A stretch of 47,856 bases of DNA from Lingula anatina (taxonomy: Eukaryota > Brachiopoda > Lingulata > Lingulida > Lingulidae). The DNA is taken from contig NW_019775802.1 in the NCBI RefSeq assembly GCF_001039355.2, forward strand, positions 794,891 to 842,746, read 5' to 3'. The notes beneath the pieces are model-generated. The model did not search any database, was not told where the DNA came from, and was given only the letters and a program-made list of their open reading frames with translations. Every line of letters begins with the position of its first letter. Position 1 is the first letter of the stretch. Shown here piece by piece: positions 12,355 through 25,400 of this stretch. The position numbers and the translations under genes were made by a program.

Positions 12355-13910
12355 AATTAAGTCATGTTTCCTTATGATTACTGAAAACATTTTACCTGTG
12401 TGAGACACAATGAACAACAACAATGGAAGGTTGGATGTTCCTAAATTTAGAGGCTACACCCCCATATTTTCCCAGCATCACACTCGCTCCATCACATCCA
12501 AATCCCACTAAGCTTGTTTTCACCTTGTCACTGTCACAACTGATGTAAGTTTTGAGGACTTTAAGAATACACTGAAAAATTCCATCTGCATCTGGACAAG
12601 AAGGTGTCCCAAGGCCAACAAAGTCAACATGTACCTGACCACATTTGGCATATCTGACATAGACAATTTCTTGTTCTGTTATGGAACAGTCAGTTGAACC
12701 ATCGCTTATTATCGTGAAAAAACAATTCTTCATCAAATCTGCTCGCTTTTTCCTCTCAGTGTCACAGATTGACTGGGCAAAGTTTTTAGCTGCTTTCTGA
12801 TTTCTATACGTTTCTCCTGGTTCCAGCCCTTTGGCTTCATCCAGATCACAAAGCCACATGTAATCTCGGAAAGATTTTCTGTTCTTTAATACAGCATGAA
12901 TATTTCTAAATTTAATATTCATTTTGTCTCTGACTTGTTTGGTCATGTTTAGATGTGCTTTCAGAGCAGGAGCAGCAGCTGGTTTTTCAATTAAGTTAAG
13001 ATACATTTCAGAAGAAATAAGGTGACCCTTGCTCCTCTCGTGTATCTTGATCGTTTCTAACTTGAAGCTGGAAGATCCATCAATCATTAATGGTGATAAT
13101 TGTAGTTTTTGCCTGATCTCTTCTTTGAACTTTCTGCACCAACTGCAAAACATGATCCCATTTTGGTACCTTAGCCAAGGTCTTCCGACCTCCCACTTTG
13201 GCAAATATAGCCTTTTTTCAATTTTTGGTGTTTTTGGTTTGGTACCTGCAATTTTTAAGTGTCAAGTTTATTAAAGACTGCCAACACAATCACTGAGTCA
13301 GACATAATCAATAACTGGTACATGTGATAAAGAGCTAAACATTTAACGTTAAAATCAACAATTGGGACAAACAAGTAGACCATTCAGATATGGGGTCTTA
13401 ATAAATATATATATATATATATAGAAATACTCGTTTCAAAATAAATATTAAAATGAGGTTAAATTAAGCACTATCATTATTAGAGAATTTGTGATATTCA
13501 GGGTGAACTCTGTAAGTCGCTCTGACGGAGATGCAGTCGGTGAACTGCTGAAAACCTAACGAGATTGTTAAAAGATTCAATTGTATCCGAGTTGAAATAA
13601 AATTCATTATTTTGTATTATTTGTATAGTATTGCACTGTACTGTAATAGCGTGCGCTAGGTAATTCAAGTTCTCTTACCCTACACACGTTGCACGTCGCA
13701 CGCATTTAACCCCCCCCCCTTTTTCTTTTTTTGTTCCGCTCAGGAAAAAAAATCAGAAAACGTCAAAAACATGCGTTGCGTCAAAGAGCTCAGACTTTTA
13801 GTTCGTTTCTGCTTTGATTTTGTTTACTTACCACTTGAAGTTGAAGCCGATTCTGCGACGCTCTCAGTCTCTTCTACTTGGCGTTTTGAAATTTTTAAAA
13901 ACTTCTCCAT
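10013..13910 (-). CDS. hAT-family transposase (ZNF862/KIAA1586-like), intact
   Basis: Seven exons: 13910-13832 (start MEKFLKISKRQ), 13245-12396, 12183-11904, 11752-11556, 11385-11153, 10981-10864, 10733-10013. Lengths sum to 2,478 nt, exactly 825 codons plus stop, and phases agree at each junction. Domains in order: zinc finger (CSWC ... HERSKGH), RNase H-like core with ISDGSTD (first Asp), GFGCDGASVMLG (second Asp), CxxH motif HCVSH, RW motif GGTRWIGHLW, then the C-terminal dimerisation region LPSSSAEAERGFSVMKRT. A Ser/Thr/Asp-rich repeat tract and an acidic end follow. All catalytic landmarks seem present, so the protein may be active. The matched element ends argue for a transposon and not a domesticated host gene. 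Confidence 0.85.
10131..10400 (-). repeat. Coding minisatellite, 22-residue units, in the transposase C-terminus
   Basis: Units begin at about 10131, 10197, 10260 and 10326 (spacings 66, 63 and 66 bases, all multiples of three), with a further partial unit. The encoded unit reads about SEPSIDLTISESSIDVTTPS plus two residues. The core (IDVT/IDLT in an acidic Ser/Thr context) resembles SUMO-interacting motifs (hydrophobic-x-hydrophobic flanked by acidic/Ser residues). That function is inference. Confidence 0.85.
12310..12351. repeat. (TA)n microsatellite
   Basis: About 20 TA units in the transposase intron between exons 2 and 3. Confidence 0.9.
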
Positions 13911-14312
13911 GCAGCTTGATGCATCACGTTTTCTCCCGGAAGCGTCAACTGCGCAAAATCGCAAGACGTAACAGACAGCATTTCCTATACTTCGTCAAAA
14001 TCCGGCGCGCAAACGAAGGCTAGATGCTTTCAAAAACGACAGCGAGACTGTGAATACGTCATTACGGAATTCCCCAACTTCAACCAATCACGAGTATGAG
14101 AGTGAAAACGAGGTTAGCAGTAAGGGTAATCCCATGAACTTCCCTGTAAATGTTGGCTTACGAGTCGGACTTAATTGAGTCTAAATTTTGCCGATAAACT
14201 GACAGTAAGTTGACATAAATCGCCAAAATGGCGACTTGCACCATAATTTTCACTCGCCAGATTTAATTTTAACTCGCATTGGCGAGCTGGCGAGTGCGAG
14301 TGTCAAACGCTG

Positions 14313-16556
14313 TAATGTTGTCAGTGCTTAGTTACTGCTTCATTGTCATCATCAAAGAGTGGCAGCTATGAAAGGGTTCTGCCACTGTGCCCAGTTCCTG
14401 ACAATGTCTGAATTGATCCCCAGCCTTCTCAATCTCCTATTTGTCTTTTCTCTAAGCTCTGCCTGTTGTACTGGTCACCTAACTAAGTGTTATACATCTT
14501 TCTCTTTTACTCTACCCAACAGATTACATATTCATATGATGCATGACAAATTCTGTATATTGCCAATAATGTGCCATATTCAGTTTTTAAGATGGCTTAT
14601 ACTGGAAAAGATAAACTGCTGAAAATCTCTCTGCAAGCGGCAGTGTGGGCAATTTTTTTTTATACTTTCAAAAAGTTAATCAAGGTTAAGTATTATTATA
14701 AATTTCACTTAACCTCCAGAATTGGAAAGCTGCACTAGGGTATCTAGACATATTTTCATTTGTTATTATCATGAGTGAATTGGAAACTAAGGGGTATTAA
14801 CCCAGGGGCTTTTAGTTAACTTGAGTTGTTCTCAACGTTGTCTTGAAAGGTAATTATGATCAGCAGAAAAGGGCATTTTAAATGTTATCAAAATACTTAT
14901 TACAAGAAACTGTCTAGGTTATTTAAACTGTTCTTTCATACCTAGTCATGCTGATAGTGAAGTTTAGTATCGTTTATAAAATTAATTTATTTGACATGCA
15001 GTGGCATTTTGACAACTTTTTTAAAGGTTTTGTATTCATGTATTTATTTTTATCAGCAGTGCATGACATTGTTGGATTGTTGACAGCCTTTAGCAGGGAA
15101 ATTTGTGTTCTGTGCACAGACATGAATATACTGAAGTGAGGTTCTCTTCAGAGGCTGATATGGTCTCTTACCCATGCATGCAGAAGTAGACTAACTAACT
15201 GTTGGCCATATTATTACAGGCCAGAACAACAATTATATCTAAAGGAAAGGACTGATATGCCAGCTTTTGTAAACCAGTGCATTGAGGGTTGATGAATAGT
15301 GAGCAAAGGCTATAGTGATGAATGAAAGGCCCCATAACAACACAAGTGTATATCCAGGTTGAAGGCTTTTCAGAAATGAAGTTAGAAGTGTATGGTTAAA
15401 AGGAATGATTATATTCTGCTTAATATTTGTAATTATGATTGATCCGCCATGGTCTTATGCCTGGCGAGATCTCTGACCAAATAACTCTGCATACATGATT
15501 GGAGTAATGCCACTGCGGCACCAGTTTAAAAACCCCGTCCCTTTTCGATTCTATTAGGTGGCTTAGTTTTACATTTAAAGTTGCTAAACTGGCCTGTGTT
15601 GTAACTATGTACCTAACAAACATTGATAAGCCTCAATGTCAGCTTCAGGAACAAAGTGTAATCCAAATAACACTCTCAATTGAATCTCTGATAGGATTAA
15701 AACTGTTGTTTGTATAAAAGGCATCCGGTGCCGTTTTAGAATTTTTAAATGATTAAAGCACTTTTATTTAAAGAGAAAAGATGCAAGCTATGTGAAAAAA
15801 TCTCAGATCAAATTTTGAACAGCAAATTCAAGATGGTGTCACTGCAGAAGAAGGGCATCCCGAGGAAGTTTATTGGAAGGAGGTTCTAGAATTGTAAAAA
15901 ATTATGGTTAGAACTAGGATAGAAAATATTTTGGGCCTAGGTTAGAAGTACAGTGCAGGGAAAAGACATCATAAAAAGTAGGGGAGAAAAACACTTTTCC
16001 TGAGGTCTACAACTCTTTCCCAAGACGTAAAAATAAGCATCGTTATGACCTGCACTGCCCCCCCCCTCCCCAGAGAAAAAGTGAATAAAAACTTTTTAAT
16101 TATTCATTTTTTATTACTATTCTCATTAATATTTTATTAATTACTTTATCATTATTATAACTTAGTTGTTGTTATTGTTGTAGCCTTATCCTTAGCCAAA
16201 TTATCAATTTTATGGTTATATAATTTTGTTTTTTCATTTATTTGATTTTCCCCTTGGATAGGAATGGGTAGTGCAAGTAGACATTTATTGACAAGCAAGT
16301 AAAAAGCCTGTAGTTCATTAGTTAAAGATTTTTGGATGGAAAAAACAGACTACCACCAAGTGATGCTATTCTCTTCTGTCAAAACTCCCCCTGTGCTTGA
16401 CAGGTACTTGGGAGAGGATTTATGTTCCTTTTAGCTGGGCGTGTTTCTGGACAAGTAACCAACAACATGACCTTAGATAAAAGAGACTGAACACTGCATC
16501 AATAATTCTCACTTACCATTTTTATTTGAGTATTTTTTAAATTTATTTATTTTCAG
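14313..16556. other. Non-coding stretch upstream of the first visible CDC14 exon
   Basis: Probably CDC14 intron sequence. I searched both strands for the conserved CDC14 N-terminal exons and for importin-7 exons and saw neither. A C-rich run lies near 16052-16064. Nothing else is recognised. Confidence 0.5.
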
Positions 16557-19404
16557 AGATGCATCCTTTGGGACATGTACCTATAATCTTACCTTGCTTG
16601 ACTGTCTACATGGACTGAATAAGGTAAGGTTTTAATGTTTGATCAGTTCATTTGGGCGTGGAAAATTTTCTTCAAGCTTAATGTCAGTTCCCTACTCATA
16701 TTTCACCAGTGATCTGTAGACTTTCTGATCCTTATTCATTGGGATTACCAAATGGGGCAACCAAATTAAAGAAAAAATGACTTTTAATTTTATTTCTCAA
16801 TAACTGCATAAATCTTACAAAGATATGATTGTGTTATCAGGTAATAGTTAAAAATTAGTAATTCTTATTTTGATTTATGATTGTATCAATATAAATGTTG
16901 ACACAGTCTTCTCCCTTGTTCTGTTTGATGAATACTGGAAATAGCACTTTTGTTCTGGTTTGTTGCAGGCTCTAGTAAATGGATTTTTTAACTTTGAAAC
17001 ATTTGATGTAGATGAATATGAGCATTACGAGGTGAGTTGCAACTGACTATCTTGTTTATCTACTATGTTTATCTTGTGAAAATTTTTAATTTACCATATG
17101 CATGATATGATATTGTGAACAAACTTTAGAAGTTGTACATATGTTGAAAAATTTTAATACTGCTGCAGCAGTACAAGTTCACCTACAAGTCTACTTAATA
17201 CTGCTGAAATTAATGCTGCAAGGTATTTGAATTTGAGGGCTGGTAAGAAATCACTGAACTAACTGGGTTTTGTAGTTCTGTTGATATGCTCCTTATCAGA
17301 CGCATCAATCGCTTTGATGTTAATGGATGTAATAATTATAACAAAATTTAACTTGTTTCATTAACTCCTAGCAGCTGTGAGAACATAAACCAAATTGACC
17401 TTGCTGACCTTTAATTGGATTGAATGGATTGATGGTGTTGTAAATCAATAATATGTATCGACTGAGCATTGCCCAAATGCACTGAATTAGATTAGTTCTC
17501 ATATTTTATTCATTTTTGTTTTATTTCAACACTGCAAGTCATTTATGAATACAGTCTGGCTGTTGATTTTTGTGTAGGATTCTGAATGATTCTTTGTGGA
17601 AATGTTCTGAATTGGAGATTAAAGATTAAACTTTCTATAGCTTTTTATTAATATTATAACTGCTGTATAGTGCTATTATTGTGTTTCATATATTAAATAT
17701 TTAGTCTTTGAATTGTTTAAAGCCATATGTCAATTATATAAATCTTTGCAAATTGCCTCATTTATATACTATAATTTGAAATGGAGTGAAAAAGGAAGAT
17801 GACTTATTTATGAGGTTATCAGAGTTTTCTGATGATGAACTGGTTTTACAGAAAGTAGAAAATGGAGACTTCAACTGGATTTTGCCTGACAAATTTCTGG
17901 CCTTCTGTGGACCTCATGCCAAAAGCAAGATTGAAAATGGTAGGACTTGGTGACTGGGCGAATGCCCAACCTTTTACTCATTTCACAAAGACACTGGCCA
18001 CATTTCAGTGTAGTTGTGAATGCATGCATGTAGCTAAGCATAGACAACTGCTTCTTGGGCATAGAGAGGCATTTCTGTTTCATGCATCTCAAACACTTTT
18101 TGAAAATCCAAAGAAAAAAGATACATCTGGCTGAATTCAATTTTTGCAGTTGTCTGTGGTTGGTGAATTATTATATTTAGATTATAAATGGTGAATAAAA
18201 GCATGGAATTCTTTGATTCTCTTCATGCAGCGAGTAGAAAATGGCGACTTAAACTGGATTTTGCCTGACAAATTTCTTGCATTCTGTGGACCACATCCAA
18301 AAAGCAAGATTGAGAATGGTAGGAATTGGTGTGTAGAATTAACAACAACATAAAAAATGCACTTATTGATGTTTTTTTGATGATGCTTATTTATGTGCAG
18401 CACAAGTCTTTTTGAGATAGTAATTTTATTAGGTAGATACTTACACAAAATTATAGTCTATATGCAAAACAAAGTGTTGTAGATAAATAATTGAACTTCT
18501 TTAGTAAACTTACTGTCCTTTAAGATAAGTTTTTGAAAATAGCATAGACATATATCAGTCAAAGTAGAATGTGCTCTTACATTAGTTTTTTCATGAAAAA
18601 ATTTAAGAGTATGTTCTTTGGAAGTGTGATGTAAAGAAAACTAACTGAAGATTGCATTGCTGTGTTGTATTTATAACTAGAAGTTTTTGCTTAAAGGCTA
18701 TTTTCTATCAACTTGAGTGATGATACATGTAGTTCCAGTCTTAAGCATTTGATATTATTTATTCACTTGTATGTGTGCACACGCATGTTACATATTTGCA
18801 TTCAGATTGGCATGTATTTGTTGTATATGATAATTGTCAAAATGAATGTGTCAGAATGAAAAGTGTTGATATGTATTGTGATGTTCAATTTGAATGTTTT
18901 GATTCTTGCTTTTGATTATACTTTGCTAAAGAAAAGAGTAATTTTTTTTTGTATTGTGAAATGTCAAATTTTAAATATTCACTTCCAGGCTACCCGCTCC
19001 ACGCCCCGGAGGCCTACTTCCCCTACTTCAGGAAACGCAACGTAACCACCATAGTACGGCTGAACAAGAAAATCTATGATGCCAGGCGGTTCACAGATGC
19101 AGGTTTCGACCACCATGATCTCTTCTTTGTGGATGGCAGCACCCCTAGTGATGACATAGTCAAGAGGTTTTTAGAGATTGCTGAGAATGCTGAAGGTGCT
19201 ATTGCTGTGCACTGCAAAGGTAAGCCTATAGTGAATAAATAGAAAACCTATGCCCTGGGATGGACGGACAGTCTCAGTGGCCTTTTGGAATGTGGACTGT
19301 GCCATCTTTGCATACAGTGGTATATAATGTATTCTAATTACAAGTGCCTGTTCATGTCATTGCTGGAGCCATCTCACACATTTGTTTTAAAGTTAATGCT
19401 GAAC

Positions 19405-19450
<46 letters not shown>

Positions 19451-22400
19451 TGTGTTGTTACTTTATATTGAACAGGAGGTTCTGTCTTCCATCTGTTTTG
19501 GCTAATTTTGGTCAGTTTAGTGAAATCGGAGGCAAGATGTGACTTAATCCTGTGTTATTTTCATGTAAATCTTTCACAGTCCTATTACACTATGGTATTT
19601 TAAGGAAAGACCTGAATAAAGATTAAATAAGATGTGTCTGGAAAGGAAGAAATAGATATTAATATGGTTTAATTCTTTTCAGCTGGTCTTGGGCGCACAG
19701 GCTGTCTCATAGGCTGTTATATCATGAAGCATTACAAGTTCACAGCAGCAGAGCTGATTGGATGGATAAGAATATGCCGTCCAGGGTCTATCATTGGGCC
19801 TCAGCAGAACTTCTTGGAAGAGTGAGTGGTCTTTTTGAACACTAATTTTACGTTACAATCTTTTCACTCTTGGCAAATTGTTTAACACAGTTCAGTTAAG
19901 TTTACGAATTAATACCTAAGTGCCTTGTTCTTTGAGCATTTTAAGGCTACAGTAGAGTTGATTTTTTGTAGAGTCACTTTTGTTTATGTGATGCCAACAC
20001 AAGATGTGTTTAACCTTAACAAGTACATCGCATGTTTAATATTTTCAAAATGTGTGGTACTTGTGTACAGCCAATTTAAACAGCAATACAGATATTAAAC
20101 ATGCTTGTAAACGCAGCATCTCTATTAATGCAAATCCTTTTATTTTGGCACTTGAAGAAAGACCAGTCATTTCATAATCACTTGGATTACTGTGATCTTG
20201 TAGGAAGCAAGCCTGGTTGTGGATGCAGGGGGACCTGTACAGAGCCAGACAAAAAGAGAAGGACAGGCTACGGGACAAGCACAGCGTGTCAAAACTCCTC
20301 AGCGGCATGGATGACATCAGGATACAGGACGCGGCCTACGAGAACAACAGATACAGCACCAACAAGTACCCCATGCATGAGGATGATGAGTACTATGATG
20401 ATGGTGATGAGGTGGGTTTCTACCAGGATAATAAATAAATGTGTTTCAAGATTTGAATAGGGAAGACTTCTCCTAAATGGAACTCCTTGTTTAAAACTTT
20501 TGTCACAATTGTATTTTACTTTTTTTTTTTTTTTGCCAAGTTTTATATCATTACATGTCATCAGAAAATGATGCACTACTTACAAAAATAGTTATACATT
20601 TACGCCCATTGCATAAAATTGAGTATAACCTTATTTGCATTGTTGACAACAGCATATTTTACAAAAAAGTATTTGTAGACCAACTGTCACCCTGGCAACT
20701 GTTTGTTTGCAGTATGAAGGTCGTCCTGCCACCAGAAGTGGTAAGATTATGACCCAGGGGGACCGTCTCAACCAGCTGAAACTCCTACGACAACACCCAA
20801 GGTCTGCAACCACAGGGACATTGGCGTGAGTGGATTATTATCATTTAACAGAAGAAGAACTATTAATAAGATTATAATTTAAAATTTTCCCTTTTTTATG
20901 TACAGACACAGATGTGTCTGTACATATTGCCATCACCTGCGTCTGTCGTCGCCGATGCCGTCGCCGATGCCGATGCCGATGCTGATGCCGATGCCGGCGC
21001 CGTGCACTTTCCTTGTAAACACGATAAGTGGAGGGCAGTTTTACTTTTTGGCTTTATATTTACAGAGCTTATGAATATTCATAAAACGCAGGTCAAGTTC
21101 GAAAATCAGCATGATCGGGCCATTATTGTAGAAGTTATGCTGTTTTTTCACTTTTCAGCATATTTTTCACATTTCCTCAGATTCAATTCTTAGGCATGTT
21201 AACAGTCTCATTATTAAACTACTAAGATACGTAAAAGTTTTTGTTTGACATTTCCTGCATCTTTACAACATTGTTAGTTGATTTTGTAAAAATGATGGTA
21301 AACTTGTTATTATGTATTGTGTAATAAAGTGTCAAAAATGGAAATAAACTCATATCATTGCAGTTCGTCAGATTCAATCATTCACTATGTTCAGAATCTC
21401 AGAATGGAAGAAATTGGACATTTAACACTGCTTTATTGATATTTTTCCCATCTCATCAATTTTCTTAGTTGATCATATAAAAATGGCAGTAAACTGTTAA
21501 TTTTGTTTTATGTTAAAAAAATTGTTAAAAACGAAAAAAAAAAAAACATTTCAGAACAGTGCTGTCTTGTTTACATTTTGGCATTTTCAAGTTGTGACTT
21601 TGAAGTTCCTTGGGCCTGAAGACCTTTGCTAGTCACATTTTNAACTGCTGTATAGTGCTATTATTGTGTTTCATATATTAAATATTTAGTCTTTGAATTG
21701 TTTAAAGCCATATGTCAATTATATAAATCTTTGCAAATTGCCTCATTTATATACTATAATTTGAAATGGAGTGAAAAAGGAAGATGACTTATTTATGAGG
21801 TTATCAGAGTTTTCTGATGATGAACTGGTTTTACAGAAAGTAGAAAATGGAGACTTCAACTGGATTTTGCCTGACAAATTTCTGGCCTTCTGTGGACCTC
21901 ATGCCAAAAGCAAGATTGAAAATGGTAGGACTTGGTGACTGGGCGAATGCCCAACCTTTCACTCATTTCACAAAGACACTGGCCACATTTCAGTGTAGTT
22001 GTGAATGCATGCATGTAGCTAAGCATAGACAACCGCTTCTTGGGCATAGAGAGGCAGATCTGTTTCATGCATCTCAAACATTTTTTGAAAATTCAAAGAA
22101 AAAAGATACATCTGGCTGAATTCAAGTTTTGCAGTTGTCTGTGGTTGGTGAATTATTATATTTAGATTATAAACGGTGAATAAAAGCATGGAATTCTTTG
22201 ATTCTCTTCATGCAGCGAGTAGAAAATGGCGACTTAAACTGGATTTTGCCTGACAAATTTCTTGCATTCTGTGGACCACATCCAAAAAGCAAGATTGAGA
22301 ATGGTAGGAATTGGTGTGCAGAATAAACAACAACATAAAAAATGCACTTTTTGATGTTATTTTGCTGATGCTTATTTATGTGCGGCACAAGTCTTTTTGA

Positions 22401-25400
22401 GATAGTAATTTTATTATGTAGATATTTACACAAAATTATAGTATATATGCAAAACGAAGTGTTGTAGGTAAATAATTGAACTTCTTTAGTAAACTTACTG
22501 TCCTTTAAGATCAGTTTTTGAAAATAGCATAGACATATTTCAGTCAAAGTATATGCTCTAACATTGAATTTTCAAGTTTTTTCAAGAAAAAAAATAAATA
22601 AGAGTATGTTCTTTGGAAGTGTGATGTAAAGAAAACTAACTGAAGACTGCATTGCTGTGTTGTATTTATAACTAGAAGTTTTTTGCTTAAAGGCTGTTTT
22701 CTATCAACTTGAGTGATGATTCATGTAGTTCCAGTCTTAAGCATTTGATATTATTTATTCACATGTATGTGTGCACACGCATGTTACATATATGCACAAG
22801 CATGTATTTGTTGTATATGATAATTGTCAAAAGTAATTTATGAAAAGTGTCCATATGCATTGGAATGTTCAATTTGAATGTTTTGATTCTTGCTTTTGAT
22901 CTATTCTTTGCTAAAGGAAAGAGTAATTTTTTTTTTTTTTTTAATATTGTGAAGTGTTATATTTTAAGAATTCACTTCCAGGCTACCCGCTCCACGCCCC
23001 GGAGGCCTACTTCCCCTACTTCAGGAAACGCAACGTAACCACCATAGTGCGGCTGAACAAGAAAATCTACGACGCCAGGCGGTTCACAGATGCAGGTTTT
23101 GACCACCATGATCTCTTCTTTGTGGATGGCAGCACCCCTAGTGATGACATAGTCAAGAGGTTTTTAGAGATTGCTGAGAATGCTGAAGGTGCTATTGCTG
23201 TGCACTGCAAAGGTAAGCCTACAGTTAATAAACAGAAAATCTATACCCTCAGATGGACAGACAGTCTCAGTGGCCTTTTGGACTGTGCCATCTTTGCATA
23301 CAGTGATATATAATATATTCTAATAACAAGTGTCTGTCCGTGTCATTGCTGGAACTATCTCACACATTTGTTTTAAAGCTAACTGCTGAACAGGGTTTTT
23401 TTTGTGTGTGTGCTACTTTATATTGAACAAGAGGTTTTGTCTTCCATCTGTTTTGGCTAATTTGGGTCAGTTTAGTGAAATCGGGGCCAAGATGTGACTT
23501 AATCCTGTGTTATTCTCATGTAAATCTTTCACAGTCATATTACACTATGGTATTTCAAGGTAAGACCTGAATAAAGATTAGATGTGTCTGGAAAGGAAAA
23601 ATAGATATTAAAATGGTTTTATTCCTTTCAGCTGGTCTTGGGCGCACAGGCTGTCTCATAGGCTGTTATATCATGAAGCATTACAAGTTCACAGCAGCAG
23701 AGCTGATTGGATGGATAAGAATATGCCGTCCAGGGTCTATCATTGGGCCTCAGCAGAACTTCTTGGAAGAGTGAGTGGTCTTTTTGAACACTAATTTTAC
23801 GTTACAATCTTTTCACTCTTGGCAAATTTAACACAGTTCAGATAAGTTTACGAATAAATAACCTAAATGCCTTGTTCTTTGAGCATTTTAAGGCTACAGT
23901 AGAGTTGATTTTTTGTAGAGTCACTTTTGTTTATGTGATGCCAACACAAGATGTGTTTATCCTTAACAAGTACATCGCATGTTTAATATTTTCAAAATGT
24001 GTGGTACTTATGTACAGCCAATTTAAACAGCAATACAGATATTAAACTTGCTTGTAAACGCAACATCTATGTTAATGCAAATCCTTTTATTTTGGCACTT
24101 GAAGAAAGACCAGTCATTTCATAATCACTTGGCTTACTGTGATCTTGTAGGAAGCAAGCCTGGTTGTGGATGCAGGGGGACCTGTACAGAGCCAGACAAA
24201 AAGAGAAGGACAGGCTACGGGACAAGCACAGCGTGTCAAAACTCCTCAGCGGCATGGATGACATCAGGATACAGGACGCGGCCTACGAGAACAACAGATA
24301 CAGCACCAACAAGTACCCCATGCATGAGGATGATGAGTACTATGATGATGGTGATGAGGTGGGTTTCTACCAGGATAACAATAAATGTGTTTTAAGATTT
24401 GAATAGGGAAGACTTCTCCTAAATGGAACTCCTTGTGTCAAACTTTTGTCACAATTGTATTTTACTTTTTGTGACAAGTTTAATATCATAACAGCAATAT
24501 GTCATCAGAAAATGATGCACTACTTATGAAAATAGTTATACATTTATGCCCATTGCATAAGATTCAGTATAACCTTATTTGCATTGTTGACAACAGCACA
24601 TTCTCCAAAAAAGTATTTGTAGACCAACTGTCACTCTGGCAACTGTTTGTTTGCAGTATGAAGGTCGTCCTGCCACCAGAAGTGGTAAGATTATGACCCA
24701 GGGGGACCGTCTCAACCAGCTGAAACTCCTACGACAACACCCAAGATCTGCAACCACAGGGACATTGGCGTGAGTGGATTATTATCATTTAACAGAAGAA
24801 GAACTATTAATAAGATTATAATTTCAAATTTTCCCTCTTTTTCATTATTTTAATTTTTTAATGCAATGAGGATCTTGTTTTCATGTTGATCATAGTCATA
24901 AAGTGATGTGAAAGAAAGGGGCAAGTAATGTTAGTGGTAAAAATTATATTTGATATCATATGATTAAAAAATGCATATTAATCATGATTGGATATAATAA
25001 GATATAATGATTTGATATATATGAATAAAAATATTGAAAATTTGAATGTTTAGATCTACAGGATTCGTTTCCTTCTTCTCCAGGCTTGATGATGGCAAAG
25101 TCCACAAAAGGTCCACCACTCAACCCTTTAGAGTTGTGGCTTCCTCCAAGAGTGCCCAGAGTGTCATGTCACCCATGAAATCATCCAAGATCGCCTCCCA
25201 TAACCATGCTCACTCCAGTGCGCCCAGTGTGAAACGTGTCACACGACATTCCACTTCATCTTCTGCAGGAACATCAAGTGTACTTAAGAGGTAGGGAGAT
25301 GGAAAGTAAAATTACAGTTGTATTCTTTTTTTTTTTTTTTTTCGCTTTTCTTTAGCACAGTGCAAGTCTTTTTTTTTTTCTAAAACTGGTGTTAAATGGA

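Larger units (their letters stand above)
9601..14312 (-). mobile_element. hAT-superfamily DNA transposon, apparently complete
   Basis: The element starts CAGTGTTTGAC (9601-9611) and ends GTCAAACGCTG (14302-14312). Over 16 bases the two ends agree at 13 positions as inverted repeats, and the CAG start is typical of hAT. Subterminal motifs differ between ends: GGCCA/TGGCC repeats at 9631-9725 and GGCGAG/CTCGCC repeats at 14253-14300, plausible transposase-binding sites. An intact spliced transposase gene lies inside on the minus strand. No 8-bp target-site duplication flanks it: left flank ACCTGGTC, right flank TAATGTTG. Confidence 0.75.
17658..20896 (+). repeat. Copy 1 of ~3.2 kb CDC14 exon 3a-7 duplication
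   Basis: Matches 21643 to about 24830 along its whole length (offset 3,985 at the start). The two copies' exons (867 nt) differ at only about five sites, all synonymous. Introns differ by small indels and homopolymer or (GT)n length. Confidence 0.95.

Noticed and set aside
15420-15623. 67-residue minus-strand ORF, tested as an IPO7 5' exon
   Set aside because: No resemblance to importin and no fitting splice context.
20101-20460. 119-residue plus-strand ORF over CDC14 exon 6
   Set aside because: Wrong frame. The true CDC14 frame runs through [20 protein letters not shown] and joins both neighbours in phase.
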